Shown here one piece after another: positions 45,610 through 54,226 of a stretch of DNA of 64,000 nucleotides. This DNA is from Sphingobacterium corticibacter (GTDB taxonomy: Bacteria; Bacteroidota; Bacteroidia; Sphingobacteriales; Sphingobacteriaceae), in NCBI RefSeq assembly GCF_003076635.1, contig NZ_QDKG01000004.1, forward strand, positions 186,001 through 250,000, in the 5' to 3' direction. Each line of letters begins with the position of its first letter. The first letter of the stretch is position 1. Below the pieces are notes generated by a model. It was not told the origin of the DNA, searched no databases, and saw only the letters and a program-made list of their open reading frames with translations. The translations under genes were made by a program, and so were the position numbers.

Positions 45610-47859
45610 TTAAAATCCTAGACGATCGTCTTGCAGTGGCGTCTCTTCTGGTACACCAAAAAACTCGGTATGTCTGGAGCAATCAATCTCAAAACGATGA
45701 ATACCGCCTGGAGGCAATGGAAAATCTTCCTGCGAATAGTTTAATGCTTTATCAGCATATACTTTCCGCATGAATTTACCAAAAACCGGCATCGCAGAGC
45801 GTGCTCCTTGACCTAATGCTGTGCTGCTAAAGCTAATTCCGCGATCTTCAGCACCGGTCCACACGCCGGTCACTAATTCTGGTGTAATGCCCATAAACCA
45901 AGCATCCGCATTGTTATTAGTCGTACCCGTTTTTCCTCCGATTGGATTTTTGAGTCCACCAAAATCTGGATCCCAACGCAACCGACTTCCTGTACCACCG
46001 TCTACCACACCTTTTAAGATATCGACCATCGCATACGCGGTTTCGCTGTTGATGGCTTTTACTACTTTTGGTGCTTTCTCATAGATTGGTGTACCGTTCT
46101 TATCTTCTACACGCAGGATCATAGTCGGCTCTACCCAAGTTCCATGATTCACAAAGGCAGCATAAGCGCCCACCATATCAAAGATCGAGGCGTCGTACGA
46201 GCCTAAAGCGATGGACAGGTTGTTTGGAATATCAGATGTGATTCCCATTTTATGCGTGAAAGAAGCTACGTTATCGGCACCGATTTCGTTGATCAAATAT
46301 GCCGAAGCCTGATTCTGTGAAAACTTAACCGCATTTTTCAACGTAATCGGATCTCCGCCGCGAATATCTCCGCGCGGGCTCCATCCACCAATATTTTGTT
46401 GGTGATTGGGAATGGTATTACAAGGTGTATAGCCATTGTCTATCGCACAAGCGTAGACAAAAGGCTTGGCAGTCGATCCAACTTGTCTTGTACCCAATTT
46501 AACTTGATCGTATTTAAAATGTTCGAAGTTGATACCACCTACCCAAGCTTTAATATGGCCAGTTTGTGGCTCCATTGACATCATCGCATTACGCAAAATC
46601 AACTTGGTGTATCGAATAGAATCCAAAGGTGTCATCACCGTATCGATATTTCCTTCCCAACTGAAGATGGTCATCGGCACTGGCTTTTCAAATTCTTTGG
46701 CAATATTGCTTTCCGACATGCCTTCATCTTTCAACATCCGGTAGCGATCCGAACGCTTCATTCCTCTTGCCAGAATTTTGGCATTTTCTCCAGAGAAAGC
46801 ATCGCGGCGACGCCATTCTTTGCTAAATTCACTTTGCAACTTACTCATCCACTCCTTCTGTGCATCTTCTGCATGCTGTTGCATTTGATAGTTGATCGGT
46901 GTATACACGCGTAAGCCATCGCGGTCTAGATCATATGGTGTACCATCTGGTTTAGTAATAGCAAGTCGTTTGAATTCCTGACGGATCTGCTCTTTGAGCA
47001 CTGCACGGAAATAAGGACCTATTCCTTCTGAATAGCTCGAAATGCGTAATTGCAAATCAAGTCCTTCCTGTTTGAAAGCGTCATAATCGTTTTGAGAAAG
47101 ATAGCCTTGCTCCACCATATTATGCATAACCAGATTTCTTCTGTTGAGTGCATTTTCTGGATAGCGCACGGGCGAATAGATTCCTGGGCCTTTGAGCATA
47201 CCGACCAATAGCGCTGCTTGAGGTGCTGTCAATTGATCTGGGGTAGTATTGAAATAAGTACGTGCCGCCGACTTGATACCAAATGTATTGTACGCTCCAA
47301 AATCTACCGTATTGAAATACATCATGATGATTTCGTCTTTGGTATAATTCCGTTCTAATCGTACTGCGGTAATCCATTCCTGAAACTTCTGCATAACGCG
47401 TTTTAGGAAACTTTTCTCGCGTCTTTCGGAGAAAAGATTCAGCGCTAGCTGTTGGGTAATTGTACTTCCACCTTGCTTGTTGCCAGCGAGTGTATGAAAG
47501 ATTACGCTGATCGTACGTGAATAGTCGATTCCGGAATGTTTATAGAAACGTTTATCTTCCGTCGAAACTAGGGCGTGCACTAAAGCTGGAGACAACTCAC
47601 TATACCGCACATTGGATCTATTATGCACATAATAGGTTCCTAACACACGATTATCATCGGTAATGATTTCGGAAGCTAAGTTGCTGTTGGGATTTTCTAA
47701 ATCTTCGAATGATGGTAGCTGTCCAAATACGCCAATACGTACACTAACCATAAACAGTATCGCAAAAAGAACAAAACCGACGATAACTTTCCAAAACAGG
47801 CCTGTATACCGTTTTACGTCATCCGGTGTAAGTTTGCTATTTTTCGACTCTCTCTTCAT
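45610..47859 (-). CDS. Penicillin-binding protein 1A, bifunctional
   Basis: Peptidoglycan glycosyltransferase and transpeptidase, 749 residues, anchored by one helix (about 23-46). GT51 motifs: EDKRFYKHSGID near 96 and GGSTITQQLALNLF near 130. Transpeptidase motifs: GSTAKPF (nucleophile Ser) near 463, SQN near 510 and GGKTGTTNN near 645. Upstream a TATTTTTG element (minus strand, 47942-47935) likely drives the PBP1A-uvrC unit with a leader of about 70 nt. Confidence 0.94.
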   Translation of the reverse strand: MKRESKNSKLTPDDVKRYTGLFWKVIVGFVLFAILFMVSVRIGVFGQLPSFEDLENPNSNLASEIITDDNRVLGTYYVHNRSNVRYSELSPALVHALVSTEDKRFYKHSGIDYSRTISVIFHTLAGNKQGGSTITQQLALNLFSERREKSFLKRVMQKFQEWITAVRLERNYTKDEIIMMYFNTVDFGAYNTFGIKSAARTYFNTTPDQLTAPQAALLVGMLKGPGIYSPVRYPENALNRRNLVMHNMVEQGYLSQNDYDAFKQEGLDLQLRISSYSEGIGPYFRAVLKEQIRQEFKRLAITKPDGTPYDLDRDGLRVYTPINYQMQQHAEDAQKEWMSKLQSEFSKEWRRRDAFSGENAKILARGMKRSDRYRMLKDEGMSESNIAKEFEKPVPMTIFSWEGNIDTVMTPLDSIRYTKLILRNAMMSMEPQTGHIKAWVGGINFEHFKYDQVKLGTRQVGSTAKPFVYACAIDNGYTPCNTIPNHQQNIGGWSPRGDIRGGDPITLKNAVKFSQNQASAYLINEIGADNVASFTHKMGITSDIPNNLSIALGSYDASIFDMVGAYAAFVNHGTWVEPTMILRVEDKNGTPIYEKAPKVVKAINSETAYAMVDILKGVVDGGTGSRLRWDPDFGGLKNPIGGKTGTTNNNADAWFMGITPELVTGVWTGAEDRGISFSSTALGQGARSAMPVFGKFMRKVYADKALNYSQEDFPLPPGGIHRFEIDCSRHTEFFGVPEETPLQDDRLGF

Positions 47860-47934
47860 AAAACAATTTTATAAATTATAGGTGGTTCTTAGACAGCCCG
47901 AAGGAGTATCACGACAACCCATGTTTTTCAGCTA

Positions 47935-47942
47935 CAAAAATA
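47935..47942 (-). promoter_or_regulatory. -7 element TATTTTTG before the PBP1A gene
   Basis: Exact TAnnTTTG on the minus strand; no convincing -33 partner. Confidence 0.42.
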
Positions 47943-48067
47943 TCATAATTTTTGGGAGGAATGGAGATATTTTATATAGTTCACTAATACAAACCCGTTT
48001 CCGTACAGGTGCTTGGCACAAATAGCTATAATTAATAAAGTGGAATGGTGTAATGCTAAAATAAAAT

Positions 48068-48538
48068 TTAGCGGATGGAAATCCTTTTGATGATCGTTTC
48101 GCTACCTGATGTGACGCGTACGAAATAAAAACCAGCGGGCAATTTGCTATTGGTATCAAAGTTCAAACTTTGTACGCCACCATCTAATTCTCCGTTCATC
48201 AAGCTCATCACCTCATTGCCTAAGGCATCCATCACTCGGATAGATACATGACTGAGTTTAGAAAGTTTGAAAGAAACGGCTACTTGCTCCGCAACAGGGT
48301 TGTAGAAAACTTTGACATTAGTAATAGCTTTATCATTCAACTCCACAGTGGACATCACATCACGACGTGTACGCGATGCAATAGAAGCTAACTGATTGCT
48401 GGACAAAGAAACACTTGATGCCGTATCCAATTTAAACAAACTATGCGCCTCTGTTGCATAAGACGTATTGGCACCTACTATCAGTGCTACTACACTGATA
48501 TAAAGCCAATTCCGGAAATGCTGAAGATGCTTTTTCAT
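48068..48538 (-). CDS. Very small T9SS type A sorting-domain protein
   Basis: 156 residues: signal peptide (1-28, ending TSYA), about 40 residues of Ser-rich linker, then a C-terminal type A sorting domain (about 72-156: KVFYNPVAEQVAVSFKLS, VMDALGNEVMSL, LPAGFYFVRVTSG, ending IIKRISIR). The sorting domain directs export by the type IX system and cleavage or anchoring by PorU. Almost nothing is left as cargo. A TATATTTG element (48619-48612, minus) lies upstream. Confidence 0.87.
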   Translation of the reverse strand: MKKHLQHFRNWLYISVVALIVGANTSYATEAHSLFKLDTASSVSLSSNQLASIASRTRRDVMSTVELNDKAITNVKVFYNPVAEQVAVSFKLSKLSHVSIRVMDALGNEVMSLMNGELDGGVQSLNFDTNSKLPAGFYFVRVTSGSETIIKRISIR

Positions 48539-48566
48539 TTAATTTATTATTCTGTTTTTAATTGGC

Positions 48567-48583
48567 GTTGTAGCCAACAACGA
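48567..48583. repeat. Hairpin in the leader of the T9SS gene
   Basis: CGTTGT and ACAACG pair across five bases, in the predicted 5' leader of the small T9SS gene. Confidence 0.45.
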
Positions 48584-48611
48584 ATTTTTTAATTGGATGT
48601 TTCCTTGTATA

Positions 48612-48619
48612 CAAATATA
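48612..48619 (-). promoter_or_regulatory. -7 element TATATTTG before the T9SS gene
   Basis: Exact TAnnTTTG match on the minus strand, 74 nt before the ATG; -33 not clear. Confidence 0.45.
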
Positions 48620-48769
48620 ACCTTTAAACTGAGATTTTGTTGACCTCCTACACATTTTTTTGAGGCCTTTAACAATTTTTAACCAAGACTAACGTTATCA
48701 CGACCTCAGTGCTCAAAAACGCAGATTTTGTTTAAAAGGTTAGACTCATTTTTTTCTATTTCGTCGTAT

Positions 48770-50461
48770 TTATGCTCGATTTTCGGTATTTAATTTCGAA
48801 TTTTTATAACCATAAGCAAAATACACAACCAAACCGATCAATAACCAGATCACAAAGATGATCCAATTGCTCGCACCCAACTCGCTCATTAGGTAAAGAT
48901 TGATCAGGATGCCGATTACTGGAAGTAGTGAAAAATTATGTTTGAAGCTTAACACACTTAAGGCTAGCCATACCAACCAAAATACGACCAATAATGAATT
49001 GTGTAGCAATGCATTTCCCAACTTCAGATCGTGCGCTCCACTCAGCGGGGCGCCGTAGATATAAACTAATACCAAACCGACAATGAAAGTCAAACCTACG
49101 ATGTACTTACCATTGATATATGGCACTTTAAATTTTGCTTTCGCCGTCAATCCGGCATGATCCATATAGAGCACACCACCGCAAACCATAATGAAGGCAA
49201 AGAAAGTTCCGACGCTGGTAAGGTCGACAAAGAAATCCATCTTGAAGAATAACGCTGGTACGGCTACCACAATGCCTGTGATGATTGTCGCAAAGGAAGG
49301 CGTTTTATATTTTGGGTGGATGGTAGCAAACTTCTTCCACAAAAGCCCATCGCGACTCATTGTCATCCAGATTCTCGGCTGAGCCAGTTGAAAAACCAAA
49401 AGTGCACTGGTAATAGCAATAACGGAAGTAACAGAAACAATCCCGGCCATGTGATCAAATCCCACATACGAAAAAACGTACGCCAGCGGATCTTTTACAT
49501 TCAACGCGCTGTAATTGACCATACCGGTCAAAACCAAGGTGATACATACGTACAATACGGCGCAGATCAGCAAACAGTAAATCATTGCCCGTGGAAGATC
49601 ACGCTGCGGATTTTTACTTTCTTCGGCTGTGGTGGAAATGGAGTCAAATCCGATAAAAGCAAAAAATACCGCTGCAACGCCACTAAGCACACCTTCCATA
49701 CCATTGGGCGCAAAAGGCGTCCAGTTTTCTGGCTTTACGAAAAACATTCCTCCGAAGATGACAGCTAGAATAACACCGATCTTGACGAGTACCATAAAGT
49801 TGCTCGCACGGCGTGATTCCTTAATGCCAATATACACGAGCCACGTGACAAATACCGTCACCAAACCTGCCGGCAAATCGAAAATGATTGGTAGATCAAA
49901 GATTCGCGGTGCAGTTTCATAAGCTTGCAAAGCAATCCTATCAATACCTTCTAAATTAGCAATCCCAACTTCCAACATTTTTGCATGTGCGTCAAAAGCG
50001 TATGCTGGCGCCATCGTCAGCCATTTGGGCACCAAAATCCCAAACCCTTCCAACATCGACACAAAGTATTGTGACCAAGATATGGCCACCACCATGTTGG
50101 AAACAGCATATTCTAATACCAATGCCCAACCAATGATCCAAGCGAACAGTTCACCAAAAGACACATAAGCATAGGTGTATGCACTACCTGAAACCGGCAC
50201 TGCACTGGCAAACTGAGCATAAGATAAAGCCGTAAAAACACAGGCAAAAGCTACAAATAAGAAAAGCAAAGAAATAGCAGGCCCACCATTGTAACTGGCT
50301 AGACCAATTGTACTAAATATCCCTGCCCCTACGATAGCGGCTATTCCCAAAGAAACTAAATCACGCACGCCAAGCACGCGCGCCAGCCCAGAACCTCCTT
50401 TTTGTGAATCAAGCAGAATCTGATCTATACTTTTCTTACGGAAAAGCTTATTATTACCCAT
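48770..50461 (-). CDS. Amino acid permease, APC superfamily (cationic amino acid transporter-like)
   Basis: Inner-membrane permease of 563 residues with about 13-14 helices. The first helix begins GIAAIVGAGIFSTIG (about 38-52), the APC substrate-binding unwound segment; GFDSISTTAEESKNP near 270 is the conserved loop of the CAT/YfnA branch. The extra 75-residue segment between helices 3 and 5 (YAFDAHAKMLEVGIANLEGI) is found in Bacteroidota members. Substrate probably neutral or cationic amino acids. Monocistronic. Confidence 0.9.
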   Translation of the reverse strand: MGNNKLFRKKSIDQILLDSQKGGSGLARVLGVRDLVSLGIAAIVGAGIFSTIGLASYNGGPAISLLFLFVAFACVFTALSYAQFASAVPVSGSAYTYAYVSFGELFAWIIGWALVLEYAVSNMVVAISWSQYFVSMLEGFGILVPKWLTMAPAYAFDAHAKMLEVGIANLEGIDRIALQAYETAPRIFDLPIIFDLPAGLVTVFVTWLVYIGIKESRRASNFMVLVKIGVILAVIFGGMFFVKPENWTPFAPNGMEGVLSGVAAVFFAFIGFDSISTTAEESKNPQRDLPRAMIYCLLICAVLYVCITLVLTGMVNYSALNVKDPLAYVFSYVGFDHMAGIVSVTSVIAITSALLVFQLAQPRIWMTMSRDGLLWKKFATIHPKYKTPSFATIITGIVVAVPALFFKMDFFVDLTSVGTFFAFIMVCGGVLYMDHAGLTAKAKFKVPYINGKYIVGLTFIVGLVLVYIYGAPLSGAHDLKLGNALLHNSLLVVFWLVWLALSVLSFKHNFSLLPVIGILINLYLMSELGASNWIIFVIWLLIGLVVYFAYGYKNSKLNTENRA

Positions 50462-50801
50462 AGAAAATTGTGTTAGTCAACTCGTGGCAGTTAAGAATAA
50501 TTGTATTCAATTCGACTACAAATGTCTAAAAATAATCCTTTAATCACATATAAATGTTTGCTTATATGCGAGGAAGTGTCACCAAGTATTGTCAAAATCA
50601 ACGAAGTTACGAGCTGCGTTAGAGCTAAAACAGCCTAATATAAAATATTTAAATAGCCGCATAATGAAATCAAAAACTTCATCAATCACATCTTCTAGAT
50701 GGGAATGAGAGATAGCTTACAAACTGCTTTAAACGACTTTTTTCTAGTGTAACGCACAACAAAATCTAAAAAAATAGAGTTTATTATACTAAAACTACTA
50801 C
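50462..50801. other. Divergent intergenic region, 340 bp, AT-rich
   Basis: Between the permease and a divergent lipoprotein gene. I see no open frame worth calling, no exact TAnnTTTG element for either gene and no RNA I can name; only one near match (CAAATGTC, 50519-50526) for the permease. Confidence 0.5.
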
Positions 50802-51203
50802 ATGAAAAACCTGCGAATCATGCCTCTATTGCTATGTCTTTTATTCTCATCTTGTGAGAAAAATGATACCGATGTAAACGCACTGTATCGTCGTTGGGAT
50901 TTTTGGTCAGAAGAGCGCATCTACAACGAAAATCCGGGCGACCCTAATAGTTCCTCAAAAAGAGATACTAGATCGTTCGCGGAAGATGGTCCCATGTTTT
51001 ACAAATTCCACGTGGACAACACGTTCGACAGCCACTTAGGGCCAGGAATGTTCGATGCTAGAGGAGATTCATTATATCTTGATTTGAATGGTAGTAGGCG
51101 CGGCTACAAATTCAGTGTGGGTTCGAGGGAACTAAAACTTATTAATACGTTTAGCAGATCGGATTACTATCAGGAGACGACGCTCACGCTAAGAGCTCGA
51201 TAA
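50802..51203 (+). CDS. Putative lipoprotein of unknown function
   Basis: 133 residues with a lipoprotein signal: LLCLLFSSC, lipid-anchored Cys18. The mature domain (WDFWSEERIYN..., RGDSLYLDLNGSRRGYKFSVGS split, TLTLRAR end) has alternating strands like small lipocalin-type lipoproteins of this phylum, but I do not recognise it surely. Monocistronic; convergent with acpH. Confidence 0.7.
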   Translation: MKNLRIMPLLLCLLFSSCEKNDTDVNALYRRWDFWSEERIYNENPGDPNSSSKRDTRSFAEDGPMFYKFHVDNTFDSHLGPGMFDARGDSLYLDLNGSRRGYKFSVGSRELKLINTFSRSDYYQETTLTLRAR

Positions 51204-51220
51204 TGCAATTTCGTACTTGT

Positions 51221-51901
51221 CTATACGACTGTCAGTTTATCATTTACGAATCGGAATATCTCTCGAAAGTCGTTTAGTGAATCAGCCGCATACTCTTCTA
51301 GGGCATTACCAAGGGCATGTCGATCGGCTTCTGTTTCCTGAAAACTCCACACTCGCTTCGAGATATTGAATAATGGCACAGGCAAACTCCGTAGGTCAGC
51401 ATACTCACGTATGTATTTCCATTCTAGAAACTGATCATAGAAATGAAAAAACTTGCTGGTATCTGCCAAGCCGATGATTTCCAAAAACCGCTTCAATATC
51501 GGTCGGTTGACGTGGGCAAGGTGCTCATACAATCGATTTACATTGACCATCTGATGTTCTATTAGCAGATGATCAAGCAACAACTCTAAAGAGATATGCC
51601 CCATGAAAGAAGCTCGTATGGGCAGATGGCTCAGTATCGGATCAAGCTTCTTACGAAGCTGATGGTTGTGTTCTAGAAAAAATGTACTGCTATGGAAAAC
51701 CTTGTCTACGTCCACATGTCGATACCAGCCTTGGTAGATTTCCGTTAGCTGCGGATGCGCAAATAATTGCTCTTCAAACCGGTTGGGATGAAAAACATAA
51801 TCTTTATCCGCATTTTTCAGCAAATCAGGCAATAGGCAGCCTACCACCCGCGCCGACTCGGATGCATAACGTTCAAAGTAGAAATGCGAAAGAAAGTTCA
51901 C
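51221..51901 (-). CDS. Acyl carrier protein phosphodiesterase (AcpH-like, DUF479)
   Basis: Removes the 4'-phosphopantetheine arm from acyl carrier protein; HD-domain-like metal hydrolase family. The start MNFLSHFYF and LLPDLLKN at 24-31 are the family hallmarks, with GWYRHVDVDKVFHSS near 60 supplying metal ligands. 226 residues, somewhat longer than E. coli AcpH (193). Divergent from tyrS. Confidence 0.83.
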   Translation of the reverse strand: MNFLSHFYFERYASESARVVGCLLPDLLKNADKDYVFHPNRFEEQLFAHPQLTEIYQGWYRHVDVDKVFHSSTFFLEHNHQLRKKLDPILSHLPIRASFMGHISLELLLDHLLIEHQMVNVNRLYEHLAHVNRPILKRFLEIIGLADTSKFFHFYDQFLEWKYIREYADLRSLPVPLFNISKRVWSFQETEADRHALGNALEEYAADSLNDFREIFRFVNDKLTVV

Positions 51902-51957
51902 TTGCTGAATGGATTAATCAAACCGAATATAATAACTGTAAGATACACTTTAAGTTT

Positions 51958-51965
51958 TATCTTTG
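51958..51965 (+). promoter_or_regulatory. -7 element TATCTTTG before tyrS
   Basis: Exact TAnnTTTG match 113 nt before the tyrS ATG, implying a leader of about 105 nt. No T-box or riboswitch is recognisable in it. Confidence 0.5.
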
Positions 51966-52077
51966 CAATCTTAGTATAATGTTAACAAATTGGTGACTTA
52001 TGCGTTCGTGTGACATGGCAACATATGCGAAACTCCACTACAGCGACATAAGCACGTAAAAATCAAATCATTTAAAG

Positions 52078-53364
52078 ATGAATTTTGTAGAAGAATTGCG
52101 TTGGCGTGGCATGCTCCAGGATATTATGCCCGGTACAGAAGAGGTATTGAGTAACGAGCGCGTTGCGGGATATATCGGCTTCGATCCGACAGGAGATTCT
52201 TTGCACGTAGGTCATCTTACACAGATCATGACGTTGATCCACTTTCAATCTGCTGGGCACAAACCCTTCGCGTTAGTTGGTGGCGCGACAGGTATGATCG
52301 GAGATCCTTCGTTCAAATCCACAGAACGCAATCTATTGGATGAAAGCACCTTGCAGCACAACCTCAATGGGTTGAAGGCGCAGCTTTCGAAGTTCCTGTC
52401 TTTCGGCGAAGGCGAGACAGATGCAAAAATGGTCAACAACTATGACTGGTTTAAGGATTTCAGCTTCTTGGATTTTATCCGAGATGTCGGTAAGTTAATT
52501 ACCGTCAATTATATGATGTCCAAGGATTCTGTCAAGAAGCGATTGGAAGGCGAAAATGGTCTTTCATTCACGGAGTTCACCTATCAACTGATCCAAGGAT
52601 ACGACTTCTATTATTTGTGGAAACACCACAATTGCAAAATACAGATGGGTGGCTCCGATCAGTGGGGCAATATCGTCACCGGCAGTGAGATGATTCGTCG
52701 TATTGATCAAGGAAGCGCTCATGCTTTGACAACACAACTGATTAAAAAATCGGATGGACAGAAATTTGGCAAAACGGAGTCTGGAGCAGTATGGCTTGAC
52801 GCAAAGAAAACTTCGCCTTATAAATACTACCAATTCTGGCTGAACGCTACCGATGATGACGCGAAAAGTTGGATCAAAATCTTTACGTTAAAGACAAAAG
52901 AGGAGATTGACGCGATCATTACGGAGCACGATCAAGCGCCACATTTACGTGTTGTGCAGAAAGCTTTGGCTCAGGATATCACCATCCGCACACACTCTGT
53001 AGAGGCTTACGAGACGGCGATCAAAACATCGGATTTCTTATTCAACAATGGTTCGTTGGATTTCTTAGCGTCACTTAGCGAAGAAGAGGTGCGCGAAGTA
53101 TTCGAAGGCCTGCCACAATACGATCTTAGTCGCGCAGAGTTAAATAATGGAATCCATATATTGGATTTTCTGGCAGTAACCACGCAAATATTCCCTTCGA
53201 AAGGTGAGGCGCGTAAAATGCTACAAGGTGGTGGCGTGTCGCTCAATCGCGAAAAAATAGCTGACGGCGAGCTGGTGGTATCGAGCAATCATTTGATCAA
53301 TGATCGGTACATCATTGCCCAAAGGGGTAAGAAAAACTATTATTTAATTGTCGTTAAGGACTAA
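52078..53364 (+). CDS. tyrS: Tyrosine--tRNA ligase
   Basis: Class I aminoacyl-tRNA synthetase charging tRNA-Tyr. HIGH motif in the form HVGH (FDPTGDSLHVGHL, about 38-50), KMSKS in the form KFGKT near 231, and a C-terminal S4 RNA-binding domain (SKGEARKMLQGGGVSLN). 428 residues, TyrRS group 1. Confidence 0.97.
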   Translation: MNFVEELRWRGMLQDIMPGTEEVLSNERVAGYIGFDPTGDSLHVGHLTQIMTLIHFQSAGHKPFALVGGATGMIGDPSFKSTERNLLDESTLQHNLNGLKAQLSKFLSFGEGETDAKMVNNYDWFKDFSFLDFIRDVGKLITVNYMMSKDSVKKRLEGENGLSFTEFTYQLIQGYDFYYLWKHHNCKIQMGGSDQWGNIVTGSEMIRRIDQGSAHALTTQLIKKSDGQKFGKTESGAVWLDAKKTSPYKYYQFWLNATDDDAKSWIKIFTLKTKEEIDAIITEHDQAPHLRVVQKALAQDITIRTHSVEAYETAIKTSDFLFNNGSLDFLASLSEEEVREVFEGLPQYDLSRAELNNGIHILDFLAVTTQIFPSKGEARKMLQGGGVSLNREKIADGELVVSSNHLINDRYIIAQRGKKNYYLIVVKD

Positions 53365-54072
53365 TTACGGGTGTTGAATCACCGTATATAGCGCATTCTG
53401 ATCATTGCGATCTTTAGCTACTAATGAACCTGTCAACCAAATGGTATACACACCTTGGTTGGCAGGTTTTAATTCGAAAGCATGACTCTTCTGTATGCTA
53501 CCACCAGTCATAAACCGCAAGGGATAATCAGCTAAATCGTACGTCGCGAATGCTGAAACCTTTCCTGCCTCCAATGGGCGAAAGAATCCCACTGGATCCG
53601 TTGATGTACCTACGGAAACTGTTAATCCATCTGGATTTGTATTGACAAATCGCACTTTAAACTGACCACTTCTTGGCAAGATCAAATCGTCTTCAACCAA
53701 GGTGGATTGTATAGGGTTGCCACCGGTGAGTAGCAAAGAATAATTTCGGCCTGCCGCTAAGTTTAAATCAGTCGCTGGCGGAGACAATGTTTGGTTGCCA
53801 TAGCGGACATTTAACGTCAACCTCTTGCTACCAGGATAGACCGTTTTATGTCGCATAAATTCTCCGTACCGCAACATGTCAATCGTTGTATTTTGTCGTT
53901 CACCGTTCAAAAAGACTTCCATCTGATCAGAATCGGAAACACCATTAAATATCGCTAAAACAGCCATTTGATTTGTCGCATCATTACTTAATTGACCTGA
54001 CAACAGATCATTGTTATTACACGAAGCTAATAACAAGGCAACTGCGGCTATGAATGCACAAAATTTTCTCAT
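53365..54072 (-). CDS. DUF4397 domain lipoprotein
   Basis: Exported lipoprotein of 235 residues: lipobox LLLASC with Cys18, then a DUF4397 domain (AVLAIFNGVSDSDQMEVFLNG, YSLLLTGG, KVRFVNTNPDGLTVSVG). The frame opens at 54120, but ATG 54072 gives MRKFCAFIAAVALLLASC, a proper signal. Its stop touches the tyrS stop (53364/53365). Cell-surface or periplasmic role unknown. Confidence 0.85.
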   Translation of the reverse strand: MRKFCAFIAAVALLLASCNNNDLLSGQLSNDATNQMAVLAIFNGVSDSDQMEVFLNGERQNTTIDMLRYGEFMRHKTVYPGSKRLTLNVRYGNQTLSPPATDLNLAAGRNYSLLLTGGNPIQSTLVEDDLILPRSGQFKVRFVNTNPDGLTVSVGTSTDPVGFFRPLEAGKVSAFATYDLADYPLRFMTGGSIQKSHAFELKPANQGVYTIWLTGSLVAKDRNDQNALYTVIQHP

Positions 54073-54194
54073 AATAAATCTTTTTGAAATGCCTATTCTC
54101 TGGCACTCATACCTTAACAAACGGTGCTAGCACGGTACTTGCTACAATATACAACTTCAGCGCTTGTCAAAACTGGAGTTTTGTCTATTTTTAG

Positions 54195-54202
54195 TAAGTT
54201 TG
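54195..54202 (+). promoter_or_regulatory. -7 element TAAGTTTG before ftsK
   Basis: Exact TAnnTTTG match 25 nt before the ftsK ATG. Confidence 0.45.
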
Positions 54203-54226
54203 TAAAAGGCATAAACTGTCATCTAC

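Noticed and set aside
52000..52059. 19-codon frame with two Tyr codons just before tyrS
   Set aside because: Tempting as a tyrosine leader peptide, but the Tyr codons are not adjacent and no terminator or alternative hairpin follows before the tyrS ATG.
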